A stretch of 60,000 nt of DNA from Owenia fusiformis. Lineage: Eukaryota > Annelida > Polychaeta > Sabellida > Oweniidae. This document shows positions 1 through 12,700 of this stretch, in pieces. Every line of letters begins with the position of its first letter. Position 1 is the stretch's first letter. The position numbers were made by a program, and so were the translations under genes. The DNA lies in the NCBI GenBank assembly GCA_903813345.2, contig CAIIXF020000009.1:8738030-8798029 (forward strand). The letters run 5' to 3'. The notes under the pieces were generated by a model. The model made no database searches. It had not been told where the DNA came from and saw nothing but the letters and a program-made list of their open reading frames with translations.

Positions 1-305
1 ATATACAGATAAGTCATACTGTACCTTCAAGTGGATTTAATAAACTTGTAAACAATGATTTCTACATTTGGAGGTACAGTGTATTTAAGGGTTGCACAAA
101 ACAGTGAGTTGATATATTTTTTGCTTTTAGAATGAAGTGCAACTTGCTAGCTCAGATGTAGTATTACAGTATGGTTTTAAATGCTCAGTTTGTTGGTTAT
201 TTTTATGTTTATTTCCAAAAGATGGCGTGGTGTTCAGGAATGGAGATTCAGTGCATTAAAGCTCCTTGCAGTTTCTAGATTCTCATTGATTTGTCCTGAT
301 GCTCT
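1..305. other. Non-coding, no recognisable feature
   Basis: AT-rich sequence with no coding block, splice structure or repeat that I recognise. Its last nine bases (297-305) are the left target-site copy of the next element. Confidence 0.5.
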
Positions 306-933
306 AAGAGGAGGGAAAACCCCATGATTCAATTGATGACATACGATTTCCTCCTTCGCGCACCTCCTTTCCCGGAAGTACGTATATTATACTTCCCTCC
401 ATCTTGGTTTTCAAAGTTTTCAAAGGACGATTCTCGGTTTGGAGAACAGCCTCCTGGGCTAAAAAATTTTTCATGAAAAATATAGAAATATTACCCAAAT
501 TAAACTATGAATATTCAAAAGAGGACATTTAAATCTACAGGATGTAAAAATAACAAATTGGTCTGAAGCAGGGATAATGCTCAAATAGACCGATTCAATA
601 AAATACAAGTCTCGATTTGGGGAAAGAAGTTCATCAGTGTACTGTGCTAATATTTTTTTGCGAAAAATCTAGAAATATTACCCAAATTAAATTATGACTA
701 TTCAAAAGGAGACATTCAAATCTATATTATGTAAAAAAAATCAAATTTGTCCGAAGCAGGGATAATGCTCATTTAGATTGATGAACTTCGTTCTCCAAAC
801 CGAGAATCGTCCTTTACCTAGTTTTAAACCAATCAATGATCGACTCGCTAAACCAATCAGCGACAATGTCATCTCAATACAGATTTACATTATATGTATG
901 TCATCTTTGAACCCTGGGGTTTCTCCCCCTCTT
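306..933. mobile_element. MITE-like DNA transposon with 9-bp target duplication
   Basis: The sequence TGATGCTCT occurs exactly at 297-305 and again at 934-942, as expected for a 9-bp target-site duplication. The element between starts AAGAGGAGGG and ends with the inverse, CCCCCTCTT. The ends are imperfectly inverted over about 45 bp, and a second inverted pair lies inside (423-448 against 789-814). The middle holds a direct duplication of about 130 bp (about 465-600 and 652-785; both copies contain GAAGCAGGGATAATGCTCA). It has no transposase. A 9-bp duplication is known for Mutator-like elements and some Merlin-type elements, so assigning a superfamily is inference. Confidence 0.8.
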
Positions 934-942
934 TGATGCTCT

Positions 943-2527
943 TCAAGTTTTTTGATAGACATTGGAGTTTCTTGATAATCATTAATGTTTCTAGTACCAT
1001 TCTATTTCTACGCCATGTTGTGTTTTGAAGTGATGTAAGTTAGAACATTACATGATGTTTTAAAAAGCTATATATAATTGGAGAATCTGGTAACTTTCAC
1101 TTTTGATATGGATGATGATAAAAATGGTGTAAATTTGTTTCAAAAAAAATTTAAATATTTGTATTTTAAAAGCAGGGATATTTCACAATGAAATAATTCA
1201 TTATTTATATTATTAAGTACATTTAGTTCAGCACTGCTGTTCTTTTTCCATCGCATACGATAGTAAGGCTTTATAATTGCTCAAGATTTTCAGTTAAGTC
1301 CCTCCATGTGTTTTTACATTTCATTTCAAGTCTTTGTAACTAATGTCTTGGTGCCATCGGAAACTTCAGAGTGCTGGTAGAGTCCAACCATTGGCTAGAT
1401 TCCCACATATCCCCTATTTAGCCTTTACCTATCCTTCTAAATTATTTCCATTTCACTTTTCCTATCATTTGTTTCCTTATTAGGGTGACATTAAAATGCA
1501 ACGCTCTTATGTTAGAACCTCTGAATTTTAGGAGATCTTTGTGTCACCCTGTATTGTTGTAATGTAACCGGAATCAATCAAAAAACTTTTTTGGAAGATA
1601 TTTATTTACTCTTAGGCAAATCTCTAAGATTAATAAATGTTTACTTCCAATCAACCATTTAGGGGTGATAGAAATTGACGCACTCCTTTTCTCCAGACAC
1701 CCCCACCCCCCTCCAGTTATCCTCTCAATACACTGTCAAAGGGCTTGTTTTTGCATTTATGTTTTTTAACTACAAGGTGTGCAAAATATAAAGTGTTCAT
1801 TTAATTTTTATACCTGTTTTAATTTTGCTACTTTATTTGAATATGCGTGTTGTTGCTAATGTATTTTGCGTCAGATAAATGTTATTTTTTGTACATTTTT
1901 GTAATTTTTTAAATTTAATTTGTAGATCCTACAATTACTTAAAAAATTATGGTTAAAATGGAAAGTTAGAAATTGAATGATGTGAAGATGTTATGTTTAA
2001 ATTGAAATGATGTATGTTAGATCCATGTGTTCAGTTTGTGATTTTTATTACTATTTATGCATTAGTTTAATCACTCCATGTGAAATTTAAAAATTCCCGA
2101 AGTTTTTGGAACTTGTTTTTGACGTTCATCTAACCAAGCAACTAACAAAAAACCAAAACCAAAACTGAGATATTTTTGTTTTGTAATATATGTAGAGATT
2201 TTAGTACTACTAGCTAGACATTACTATACCAATTGTAAAAAAAATGTTCTAAGTAAAAAATCACCAAACACATGTATATGTAAATATTCAACCATTTAAC
2301 CCTACATAAGTGTAGACTCAGGTTTACCCAATGTAAACTCATGCAGGGCGAATGAAAGATGGTGTAGTATGAAGGGAGAAACAAACTTGCCATGTACTAT
2401 AATATGTCAGCATTTTTACACATAGAATTTATTAAGCATTTTCATAATAAAATATTGAAAATTAAAAATTGTTTTACTTGTTTTTACCTTTCTGCTGGTG
2501 TTTTTATTAATATTTAATTTGTTTTGT
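943..2527. other. Non-coding AT-rich stretch with a small inverted-repeat relic
   Basis: No coding exons are visible. At 1482-1553 a short inverted pair (AGGGTGACA ... TGTCACCCT) brackets about 70 bp. A related fragment with the same TGTGTCACCCTGTA end lies at about 10171-10220, so these are probably relics of a TA-inserting DNA transposon. The rest could be intergenic sequence or the 3' untranslated region of a gene beyond the left edge; nothing decides this. Confidence 0.45.
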
Positions 2528-2610
2528 TGACCTTGATTACCATCAATTGATATGACCTTGACATATGAGGTTTGATGTGACCTTGACAAGACAGGTCATG
2601 TGTGACTCAA
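2528..2610. repeat. 25-bp period repeat carrying TGACCTTGA
   Basis: TGACCTTGA occurs at 2528-2536, 2553-2561 and 2578-2586, exactly 25 bp apart, followed by an AGGTCA in the other orientation at 2593-2598. The bases between are diverged. TGACCTTGA is the reverse complement of TCAAGGTCA, the extended half-site bound by ERR/SF-1 type nuclear receptors. A regulatory role is inference; the direct observation is a small degenerate minisatellite. Confidence 0.6.
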
Positions 2611-5160
2611 AATAGTATAACTATGTAAAGTGAATAATGCAAACATTTGTAATTTTTTGAAATTAAGACTTTTATTGATATTTTTATTCAATTCATAATG
2701 TGTTTACATAACTAAATCCATTGAGTTTAGTTGACTTTGAGTTGAGTTCACCTAGAAGTTTAAAAAGATTGATTGATAGATGTCATGACTTGAACTTTTG
2801 CTACGTGTACTTTTATCCAATGCCTCACATGCACAATAGATGACAGGGTCATATTTCAAGAAAGCAGAGATTAAGAATTATTTCAATGTAGGACTCTGAT
2901 CAATATTTTAAATTGTTGAACCATAATACGTCCTTTACAATTTTTTAAATACAAATAAGCTGAAAAATGAATGCAGTAAACGTGTAACAATTCGAGAATG
3001 ATTCAGGCCGAAAATATTCTGGAATGTGACAATTTGGCAATTTCTAAATATAACTGATTCTGTGTATAGCAATTATCCTTAATTAGTAATTTATGTTTTT
3101 TCAATTGTTTTCAATGTGACATTTCATTAGAATGTAACCACATTGGTGTTAAAATTCAGATATCATTTCAATTTGTATGTTTATAAACATATTTTTAGCT
3201 ATAATGTAAATTGTTTTGTTGATGTTCAATTGCCTAACACATACTTCAATGTGTATACACCATAGAATTCATTCACAACAATACTTGTCAGATATCAATA
3301 AAAATATTTACTTGATCAAAGGGCTTAAGAGTACAGTTTGGCCCAATGGCTTATTCATAATTCATTTATTGACTTAAGGCATTATCATTTATGCTTCCAT
3401 TCTAAGCCTATTTGCTGACAGGGTACTTATAGACTTGCTCTGAAAGCATCATATCACTAGGCAACCCCAGAATGAGGCTCAGTCAACCTGACCAAATACA
3501 CGTACACTGTCAATGTAATATTTAGTTAGAGACCAAGTGCACTCTATAGGAAACTAAAAAGTTTCTCATTTTCTGTTTTTAGACAGTTTTATAAAAGGAG
3601 ATAAAAAACAACTGTCAATTCGATAAGAGGTGAGGTGATTTATTATTTTGAAACTTTGTAGTTTATATTTAAGTTATAAGGTTTGTTTGTTTAGTATCCT
3701 TTTATTTTCCAAGTTTTTCACAACCAGTTGCCAAGTAAACTTTAAGTGCTTTCACCAAATATTGGACCTAAAATGTTGGACTTGAGGAATGAAATGTAAG
3801 TAAATGAATTAATTTAATTTTCCAATTTTAAAACTTTGGAGCAAAATTAATAGTAAGAATTCTATATATGCAAGTCACAACTTGATTTTTTACCATGTGG
3901 TCTGATGGCAGACTGTACATTAAATCTGATTTTAATACTTTCTCTAGAAAGCCAGATACTGTGTAATTTAGATTTAGAATGTAAATTACAAAAATATCAA
4001 CTCAACAAATTAACTATTAAATGACCATTCACAGTTACGTTTTTGCCTTCACTGGTCAAAAGCATCAAGTGAAAATGAAAGTTCCATTAGGTACAACTTA
4101 TATTCATGCTTTTTATTGCCCATTAAAGTTTCTGTGTTTTGAGATATTTGAATAGAAATCCACAATTAATTGGAATAATTTAACTTCATATCGATTATAA
4201 CCTATTTGCTGCAGCTCATTGCTCTGATTCAATTTTCCATTTTGTATTTTCTCTTGTATAAAGTATACAACGATTTACATGAAACATAAGGGCCCTAAAG
4301 TATGATGAATAGAGTTCCATACTTAAAATTCAATGCCTTTTCATTTAATTTTTCTGTAAAATTTGAATGAATTGCCATATTTCCTTGCATTTCAATACAA
4401 TTCAGAATGGTTCCACGATGACTATACCTCATTATTTGCTTTATCCTCTGTTTTATACCACATTTTGCTTTTTGAAATATTGCATCCGTGGTATTTTAGT
4501 TATTGGTACAATATAGCATCAATGAGGCTATAATGGATACAATCTGATATTGATATTGTTTCCTTCACATTAACCTTGCAATAGTTTTCAATCTCAGAAT
4601 TGTTTCAAAAAAATAATTTATTCAATTTTGAATTTGAATTTTCCATCTAATCATAGATTATACGTACTGATACTTTTATTTGTATTTTTCTCTTAGAAAA
4701 AACAAAAATGAGTGTCTCACTTTAATTTAATGCGTTATATAAAATATTCTGTAAGGGTTGCATGAACTTGGAAACCAATGAAAGTTCTATTAAGTAGGGA
4801 TCCTTTTGAACATGAGCACTTGAACTCTTCGAATGGCAGACAAAATATCAATACCCTTTTCTTAAAATATCAATTGAGATCACCTTTAACATTCGAGTTC
4901 TGGTAGTATGACCAAATATATATAAAATCAAAAACTGGCTCATTTAAAAAAGATACTAGAAAAGAAACAACCAAAGTAGGCAATTGATAACTTCTTGCTT
5001 GTTTGAATATTTCTCAGAGGGGATGTGATTTATATTGGTAAGTCATCGACACTCCGGGGATTTGTAGTTAATGCAATATTTCTACTATTTACTTTACCAC
5101 TGCAATTCCATTGTTCTTATTCGCGTCACTCTTCCCAATGCATATAGTCTGATTATGCTC
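2611..5160. other. Non-coding AT-rich intergenic sequence
   Basis: About 2.5 kb in which I see no coding exon, RNA gene or clear transposon end. Short A/T-rich runs and isolated AATAAA strings are present but have no context. Confidence 0.5.
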
Positions 5161-5760
5161 CTTTAAAAGATACCTTCATCTGGTTTGTGTACGAGACTCT
5201 ACCACTCGAGGCAATTTGTAATCTATTGGACATCTCGTAGGTGTATATCACGAAGGGAGATACTCACATGGTAATATTTATATCACAAAGGGAGACATAC
5301 TCACATGGTAATATTTATATCACAAAGGGAGACATACTCACATGGTAATATTTATATCACAAAGGGAGACATACTCACATGGTAATATTTATATCACAAA
5401 GGGAGACATACTCACATGGTAATATTTATATCACAAAGGGAGACATACTCACATGGTAATATTTGTATATTTGGATATGTATTTATATATAGAAATCGAC
5501 CCTTTCCAATATTTTGAAAGATAACTTCATCTGGCTTGGTTACAAGACTCTAACACTCAATTTGTTTTTCCATTCAACGACTCGCGGTATATCATGAGGT
5601 GAGACATACCAGCATGACAAGTTATTCTAGAAATGTAAGCTTATATAAATCCTATATATCCTATATTGACCTTATCCTTTCCCATAGTTGATTTTGCTCT
5701 TTTAAAAGCGAGCTTCATTGTCTAATTTACTAGGCTCTGATTCTTCAAGTCCTACTTAGT
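5160..5760. repeat. Diverged long direct repeat around a minisatellite
   Basis: Related blocks starting near 5163, 5515 and 5700 share strings such as TTAAAAGATACCTTCATCTGG, AACTTCATCTGG and ACTCTAACACTC. They look like a roughly 180-350 bp unit that was duplicated and has diverged. The 37-bp minisatellite at 5245-5468 expanded inside one of these units. No coding content. Confidence 0.5.
5245..5468. repeat. 37-bp minisatellite, about six copies
   Basis: The unit begins AAAGGGAGACATACTCACAT and recurs at 5287, 5324, 5361, 5398 and 5435, exactly 37 bp apart with almost no divergence. The first copy (about 5252) is two bases shorter. Near-identity of the inner copies points to recent expansion. 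The units abut directly, without unique spacers. Confidence 0.9.
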
Positions 5761-5774
5761 TATTTTATGTATAT

Positions 5775-6720
5775 GGTGACAAAAAACTGGAACCCACTCA
5801 AGTCTTAATAACTTCGTCAATTATGCATATTGAGCTTAGTTATTTGGTACATGTATGGTCAACTGAATGTATGACAAGATGTCAAAGTTTCTAGCATTCT
5901 AGCTCAATTAGTCTCCAAATGAAGCACGTTTAGATAATGTGCTCCAAATGTGCACCACGACGTTGGATGCAGAGCTGGATTCTTCTTGCAAAATTGTCAA
6001 TGACCCGACTGCATTCATCTCTGTCTATCTCTCTAATTAGTCTTCCAATGTTGAGTTTGAGGTCATCAATTGTCAGTGGACTATCTGTATACACAGTATC
6101 CTTGAGATAACCACACAGATAAAAATCTAGGGGGTTCAAATCAGGGGAGTGGGGGGGCAGATGTGGCGGGTATGGTGACTGATTAATTGATCACCAAAGT
6201 GAGCCTGAAGCCATCGAATGGACTCATTTAAGGCGTGGGGTGTGGCACCATCTTGTTGGAACCATTGCTGGTCCCTTCTCAAGTCACGTCGTCTACCTAA
6301 CGCTCTCCAAAACTTTCGAACGTTAGGGATGTAACGTTCTGTGTTGACTGTTGAGTTGTCTTGAGTTCTGACAGACCTCTGTCTCCCCCGAATAGGTTGG
6401 TTTACCATCACTTTTCTCCTTTGTTGGTTTTACAGTTCCTTCTGAATCAAACTTCTGTACAAGCTCTTCTTGCCCTGTGATCTCTCCTATAGGCAGTTTG
6501 TGTATCTTTATAGGATTTTGTCTCGATATACTTTCTCACAATATAAGTCTTTTATTCTGTCGTCCATGGCATGATTAATATCTAAGCTACAGTACGCATT
6601 ATGGTGTCATTTTGTCATGCATTCAGTCTAGTTTCTACTCTGAAGAAATGAAGAATAAAAAGGTATAATACTTCCCGAGAAATTTGATGATTTATGGGTT
6701 CCAGTTGTTTTTATATATGA
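5775..6720 (-). mobile_element. Decayed Tc1/mariner-superfamily transposon
   Basis: The ends are inverted: AAAAAACTGGAACCCA near 5781-5796 faces its near-complement in TGGGTTCCAGTTGTTTTT near 6695-6712. Between them, on the minus strand, lies part of a transposase (see the entry at 5930-6411). At about 0.95 kb the element is shorter than a full mariner-like element of about 1.3 kb, so the 5' part of the gene is missing or too diverged to read. The exact outer edges are uncertain by about 10 bp. Confidence 0.7.
5930..6411 (-). pseudogene. Mariner/Tc-like transposase remnant (frameshifted)
   Basis: This is the C-terminal part of a DDE-type transposase that would cut and rejoin the element's ends. 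The upstream frame (6411 to about 6140) contains WFQQDGATPHA, the usual block around the second catalytic Asp. The downstream frame (from 6139) continues with NPLDFYLCGYLKD, the block that follows the third acidic residue. The two blocks are in different frames, and the break falls in a run of seven C on the minus strand near 6155. That reads as a one-base slip in a homopolymer, so the gene is dead unless this is a sequencing error. The N-terminal DNA-binding part is not recognisable. Confidence 0.8.
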
Positions 6721-6724
6721 CCAA

Positions 6725-7597
6725 AGCGTTAATGTGCACCCATTATGTTTAAAAAAAACAACCGATCAAACCCCAATATCTCAAACAGTGATCTAATGTA
6801 CCTAATACCCCCCCCATCATTCGAGAACAATTCGATCAATCCAAAAACCCAAGACCTTTTATTCTAACTGGAGTCATTAAAATATTCCTCAGAGAAAAAT
6901 AATTCTTATTGAGAAAATTCCAGACAGACAAACACTTCATATATTTGGTATAACCTTTGTTCGACCCTTTCTCAAAAACTGCACTAAATCAGATACATAT
7001 AAAACAGTTTTACATGTCTCTGACTATTATAAATCAGTCAATCTAAGAAAACTAGTAATTAAAGAAACGAATGTTAATTGCAAATCTAGGAATTATTCCA
7101 CTTAAACATACGATTAATTCCTCGTTGCTGTCAAACTTGATAAACCATCCATAGTTTAATAATTCCTTTATCAAATAACCCTGTTTAACACAACATTTTA
7201 TCAAAATTGATTTCAAAAACAAACACAACAACAATTGTGATCGTGAAGCAGAGTTGGTTTGTGATTTATCTTATTATATGACAAATATTTGGTTTGAGGG
7301 AGCTGATTTCTAGACAATGTTAGTCTATATATTTTCCAACGTAAAGAGTCAAAGAATTAACTTATTTTCTTACAACCAATTTGTTCATACCCTGAGCGCA
7401 TAGTCTACGAAACTCTCTTTTAAAAAGGGAAGTCTAAAAGAAAATTTGTTTACAGTTTGGAATATAATGGGCATTGCATTCAATACCCAAATGCATTCGT
7501 TGTTAATACAACAGTAGATGATAGGGTATTATGAGCCCTGGACCTCAGTGTTATTTTTAGACTAGATATATCTAATTTTGGGTATATTTGATATATA
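6725..7597. other. Non-coding, no recognisable feature
   Basis: AT-rich intergenic sequence between two transposon relics. No coding exon, RNA gene or repeat end can be supported. Confidence 0.45.
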
Positions 7598-8698
7598 GTA
7601 CCCCACACACAATTTTGTCGCCTACTTTGATGCGTTGTAGAAAAATATCCAATAAGAGTTTTCTCATGAAATTTGGCATTCATTAAATTGAAACAATTTG
7701 TGACACTCAAATTTTTTTGTTTGGGGTAATATGACTTCACCACAATTTGACTTCGGTTTCTAAATTGCTACGCATTTACAGATTTGACCTAAATTAAGCT
7801 AAATTTTGAAACAATTTGTAACAAATTGATTACAAAAAAAATTGAATATTCTGGTCAATCCTATCCTATTAAACACCATTACAATCCACTGGTAAAAGAA
7901 AAACTGAACCAAGCAGGAGTAACTGTTATAATGTTACAATGTTATGATGTTACCCCTAGAAGTTCACATGTTTAATCCATGTGAATCATTTCCAACAAAA
8001 GGCAAGCCGTTGGTGGGCACATGTGAGGTATTGGGCGAATATGGCCTCCCGATCGTAGGCCAACGAAAAATTGAGTGCAAGCTCACTGTTAATAATGCCT
8101 TAATTGTCTTAAACAAAATACAACCATTTTAGATTTTATGAGATGCGAGCTACTGGAAAGGATTTTTTAATCGAGTGAGACAGTAGGAAATGCTGTAGAG
8201 GTAGGATGGGATAGAAATCCAAGCAGGGGTGTGTTCCGGTGCCCTGATAAACCTTTTTAGACTTAAAGCCAACAAATCATATGATACATGCACCTTGAAA
8301 GTACATGTATTAAAAGGGGTCTCCACTCTTAAACAATAATAAAACCACACTTACAATATTCCTGTTTAGGAGTTAAACATCTCCAACACATATTGTAACA
8401 ATATCTTAAGAGAACAGACAAACCTTAGGTAATGCAATAAGTTTGTAATCAAAATGTAATCAAAATGATTTAAAATCTCTTTAAAACTGCAAAACTGGAA
8501 ATTTTTGTCGAATTTTGTTAAAACATGAATATTTTAAAATTGCTTGTTTTTCGTCAATATTACTTAAATTTCCAAATAAAAAAATTTGAGTGTCACAAAA
8601 TGTTTCAAGTTTACGTATGCCAAATTTTATAAGCAAACTCTTTTTGGATATTTTTCTACAATAAATCAAAGTAGGCGACAAAATTGTGTGTGGGGTAC
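7598..8698. mobile_element. Inverted-repeat DNA element of about 1.1 kb
   Basis: About 130 bp at 7598-7729 (starting GTACCCCACACACAATTTTG) recurs in reverse complement at about 8570-8698. Both outer edges abut TA, as in Tc1/mariner-type insertions, although the left flank is itself a TATA run. The arms differ by scattered substitutions. The core of about 840 bp has no recognisable transposase; a 62-codon open frame at 7944-8132 matches nothing I know. It is probably a non-autonomous foldback or MITE-type element. Confidence 0.65.
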
Positions 8699-8700
8699 TA

Positions 8701-9732
8701 TAGAAAATCAATATTGATACATACTAATTATAGTATACAAATTATACAAATTGCTTATTAGCGCTACTTATTTCGTCCAGGAGTATCGATTTGGTCTTGT
8801 CCTGTCTTAACAGCATCTTCAACTTCCAAGTTTTTATAACACAAAAGTTGAAGCAACTGAACTGACCTCGTGTCATGACTATTTTTAAACAAGCAAAATG
8901 CGTTTCAGAATACATAATTTGTGATGCAGACCGAGACTGAAACGTTACAGTAATCAACGCTTTACATTGTCTGTGATACAATAATATGTTTGAAGAAATT
9001 GTAAGCTTGGTGAAATTTTCATTATTTGAAGTCAAGTATGGAAATATTACATCACTTAGTTAACGAACGGTCGTTTCCATAGGGATGATCCCCACATTGA
9101 TTTGTTATACCCTCAAAGTATCGTCTGCTTTTAACTCATTTCAAGCAATTTCTCTACAAAATTTGAATAAAGCATGGACTACTTTTGCATTTTAATCCAA
9201 TTTAAAGTATGCTGCTCATGCCTATCTTCTTTAATGTACGCTAATTACATCCTTTTTAGCTTGATTTTTAATTTGAAAATATGATTCAATGAATTTTTAT
9301 TCTTACGATATTTGCTCATGAGCGAACAATCACACTAAGTCAAACATTCCATCTCCACGGAATGATTGATTTGATTCCCTACATAAAGTGTTCCGATTGT
9401 TCTAAATGTCTGTCAATATTTTTTTTCATTTTTCACCATTAAACAGTTCCCTCGTGCAAAAATGACATGCGAGCATGATCCGAATTATTTGATTTTAGAT
9501 TATCATTATTTGTAGATTAAGTAAAATTATTTATCTGGTAACTAACTCCAACTGTCGCTTTAAATAACTTGAGAAATAATTGCGCTTTATACTGAAAAGC
9601 ATTGTTACGAAATTATTAATCTAAACGCTATACTACATTTAAGTGAATCTGTAGTGTTACATTGAACTGACACAAATCAAGTACAATCAAGAAAAATCTT
9701 CATATCACTTAACCGATACATTTATATTCCAG
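8701..9732. other. Upstream region of the TBATA-like gene
   Basis: About 1 kb without coding sequence ahead of the first TBATA coding exon. A pyrimidine stretch ending ATTCCAG (9726-9732) lies four bases before the start codon and could be a splice acceptor. That would place a non-coding first exon somewhere upstream. I cannot identify that exon or a clear TATA box here. Confidence 0.4.
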
Positions 9733-9736
9733 TGAA

Positions 9737-12700
9737 ATGGCGAATATAGATGTGTTCAAACCGTCCAGCGGTCCACTTCTAGTGCCCGGGAACCTATCGG
9801 ATGGGCTACCAATGCCCACAGATTCATTCAAAAAAGAAAGACCTGCCACACAAGGATCAATTCAGAGATTTGGACAGCTTAGCCATAACTCATTCTTCAC
9901 ACGTCATAATCCACATCCTGGGCGTGTGCGTCATCTGAAAGGTAAGCATGTCTAAATGTAATGACTTGTGGGTTTTGGATGGCGATTGGTTGCCGAATGG
10001 GAAGGGTAGGGGAGGGAGGGGTTATACAATGTTTCTTTGTTTGTACGACAGATCATATCTTTGGTATTACACCTCACAAATGACTATGCTCATCTGTGAA
10101 TTTTTATTCTTTTATTTTTCTCTGGTACCTATGCTTACACATGTTCATTGGGAAAGGGAATTGTTGAAGTATTGATTATATGACACAAAAATGCAACCAC
10201 TTTTTGTGTCACCCTGTATATCTACAAAATATTGTACATGTATATATCAATACAGTGTCTGAAAGCCTTCCCGTAATACTTTATCTATAAACTAGTACAA
10301 AACCGAAAATCTATTCATTGTGTAGAAGGAGCCATTTACATTTTAGATTCTGTTATTTGCAGACATCATTACTATTTGAGAAGCACTCGAAAGTCACATT
10401 TTCTTTGGGAAATACTGTACAATATAAAATTACCCCAATATTTACCTAGATTTTGAGAATTAATTACTCGCAAAGTGAAGATCTTTCATAGAATTCGGTA
10501 CAGGATTTGGGCGATTGTCAAAAAGGCTCCGATTTTGATTGTCTGTCGCTATGGGAAACAAGTCACAGGCGACACATTTTGACTCGGAATATTAAATGCA
10601 TTCCGAAGTGAATATTCGTTTGTGCGCAGCTTTTACTGATCTATTATGTCAACCGATGGCCTCATGTCCAGCTATCAATTAGAAACTGGTATTCACAACA
10701 ATGGTGCACCTTAAACCAAAGTCAAATAGGCTATTGGATTATTTTCTAGACACAGGGTCAACTCACAATTGAACAATTCAGAAGATTTAGAAGGGCAACA
10801 ATATTTATATGAGTTTGGCATCAAATAGTAGGTTAAACCACCAGCCGTCAGCCGGCAGGTGAACTCGCGAATTTTACCTGAGCCTACATGTATTTTCTGA
10901 CGCCAATATGTGTGTTCTATTAGCCTTTTACATGGGGCCAATGTGATAGATGGTGCTCTAGGCGACTACTTTTTAACATTGAAGGCTATCATTACATCGA
11001 ATCTAACTAAACTATTTATTCACTGGCATGTCAGATTTTTTTAACCCATTCTTTATTTTCAATTTCCACATCAGACTCTAAATATTTGTACACATTGAAC
11101 CCCATTGATTGTAAGCAGACTCCAACAGTCATCGAAAGCTAACACCTTTACCCATTGTTAAAAACTATAAAAGATGGTAAATATATCCAGTATAAGTAGC
11201 TTGAATTGTGACTTAGCATGATTTATTTGGCAATTATTGTTGTTAGATACGTCGCTATTGCTAAATGTTACTTGAATTTAACATTACTGACACAGTGACC
11301 TATAAAATTTAGGATTGGTTTATTACGGTTTATTTCAATTCAAAATTTATAATTGCCTTTTTAATTTGACTCCAAATACACTGTAATCAACGTACAATTT
11401 ATCTACTGCCATTTGAATTCGATTTCCCAGTGTTCGACCATCAACAAATCAAGTTTAAGACCACAGATGAAAGAAATGACAAATATGTATTGTCATCATC
11501 CCTGAAAATGTGACATTAATATTGATAAATAGCTAGGTTACATTAATTATTCAAGTATATTGGAATGTTCTTGTATTGGGAGACAGAACCCATTGTTAAG
11601 AATATGACATACTAAATCATGTCAATATTAGAGAGCTTTCTATATAAGTTTTCAGCCAAACTTATACTGCAACTTTAACTTTCAAATGACGTTAACAGCA
11701 CTGGGGGGGGGGGGGGCATTTCTCAAAGAAACCAGGAAAGTACATTTGATTCGAAAAATTCCTCGTTACCTAATCGAGGGGATTGATTTGTGAATACATG
11801 TATCCCAGCAATAGCAGAATTAATTTGTATTTTGAATCATATTTTGAAGCCGGAACTCACGAACTACATATTTAATTGCCAAATATTTTGTTGTGATCTG
11901 AAGGATAAAAGAATCCTATCTTCGAGTTCCTCCCCAGTGCTATACCTGACTTGTACAAGTACACGTTTATGTATACGTATTCCAAATAAATTATATCCAA
12001 AGCTCTCTATTTATAAAACATTAGAGATGTATTTTGAGGTTGCTACGCAGAGTATTGCATTAAATAGTGATCATGATCTTTAGGATATCTCCAACAATTG
12101 TATCCTCTTCATTGTCATCTATATTAGGAGGGATTGTTAGACACCATCGTGGGATCCAAGTCTTAATAATATTATCCCTTGAAATACATGTAGCGTTTAG
12201 GTAACGATGGGCTCTGGTAAATAATGGTTAGAAACTGTTTCGTTTTACGTTAGATCATATTTGTGGGATGCTTTGATTTGTGTAGATAAAACATTTTCCC
12301 CATAAGCCACTTGTTTTACATTTGTATTTTGATTTCTTCTTCAGGGCTACTCGATATCCCAATATGTACAGTTAACGACGACGGTCACTTCCCAAATGGG
12401 GGCTATTCCTACCAGTTTCCCCCTAACAACTACGACCAGGCCAAAATCAATTCCAACCGCTTCAACATCCCCGTCAACGCAATCAATGTCAACTCACAGA
12501 TGCACCCGATCAACACCATAACGGGCCTGCAGTACTTTACTGGTCTACAGAGTTACCCATACAGAGAGAAAGCCGTCCCACAAATGGGCATGGGTAAATA
12601 TGATTTGTTATTTGACTATTATGTTGTCGGATACTATCAACTGACACAGTCTTAGTAGTAGCATACCAAACTGTTGTGTTGTGTTGTGTTGTACGTTCTT

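Noticed and set aside
5245-5468. CRISPR-like regular repeat array
   Set aside because: Units abut with no unique spacers and the genome is animal; it is a minisatellite.
7944-8132. 62-codon frame inside the inverted-repeat element
   Set aside because: Too short, no recognisable motif, no splice context.
8742-9035. 97-codon minus-strand frame upstream of TBATA
   Set aside because: No domain or signal and no conserved context; consistent with chance.
11704-11717. Long homopolymer G run (also G or C runs near 37062, 37090, 49846 and 56080)
   Set aside because: Simple-sequence tracts, prone to length errors; no functional claim supported.
11790-12083. 97-codon frame in TBATA intron 1
   Set aside because: Not joined to the spliced frame and matches nothing; chance.
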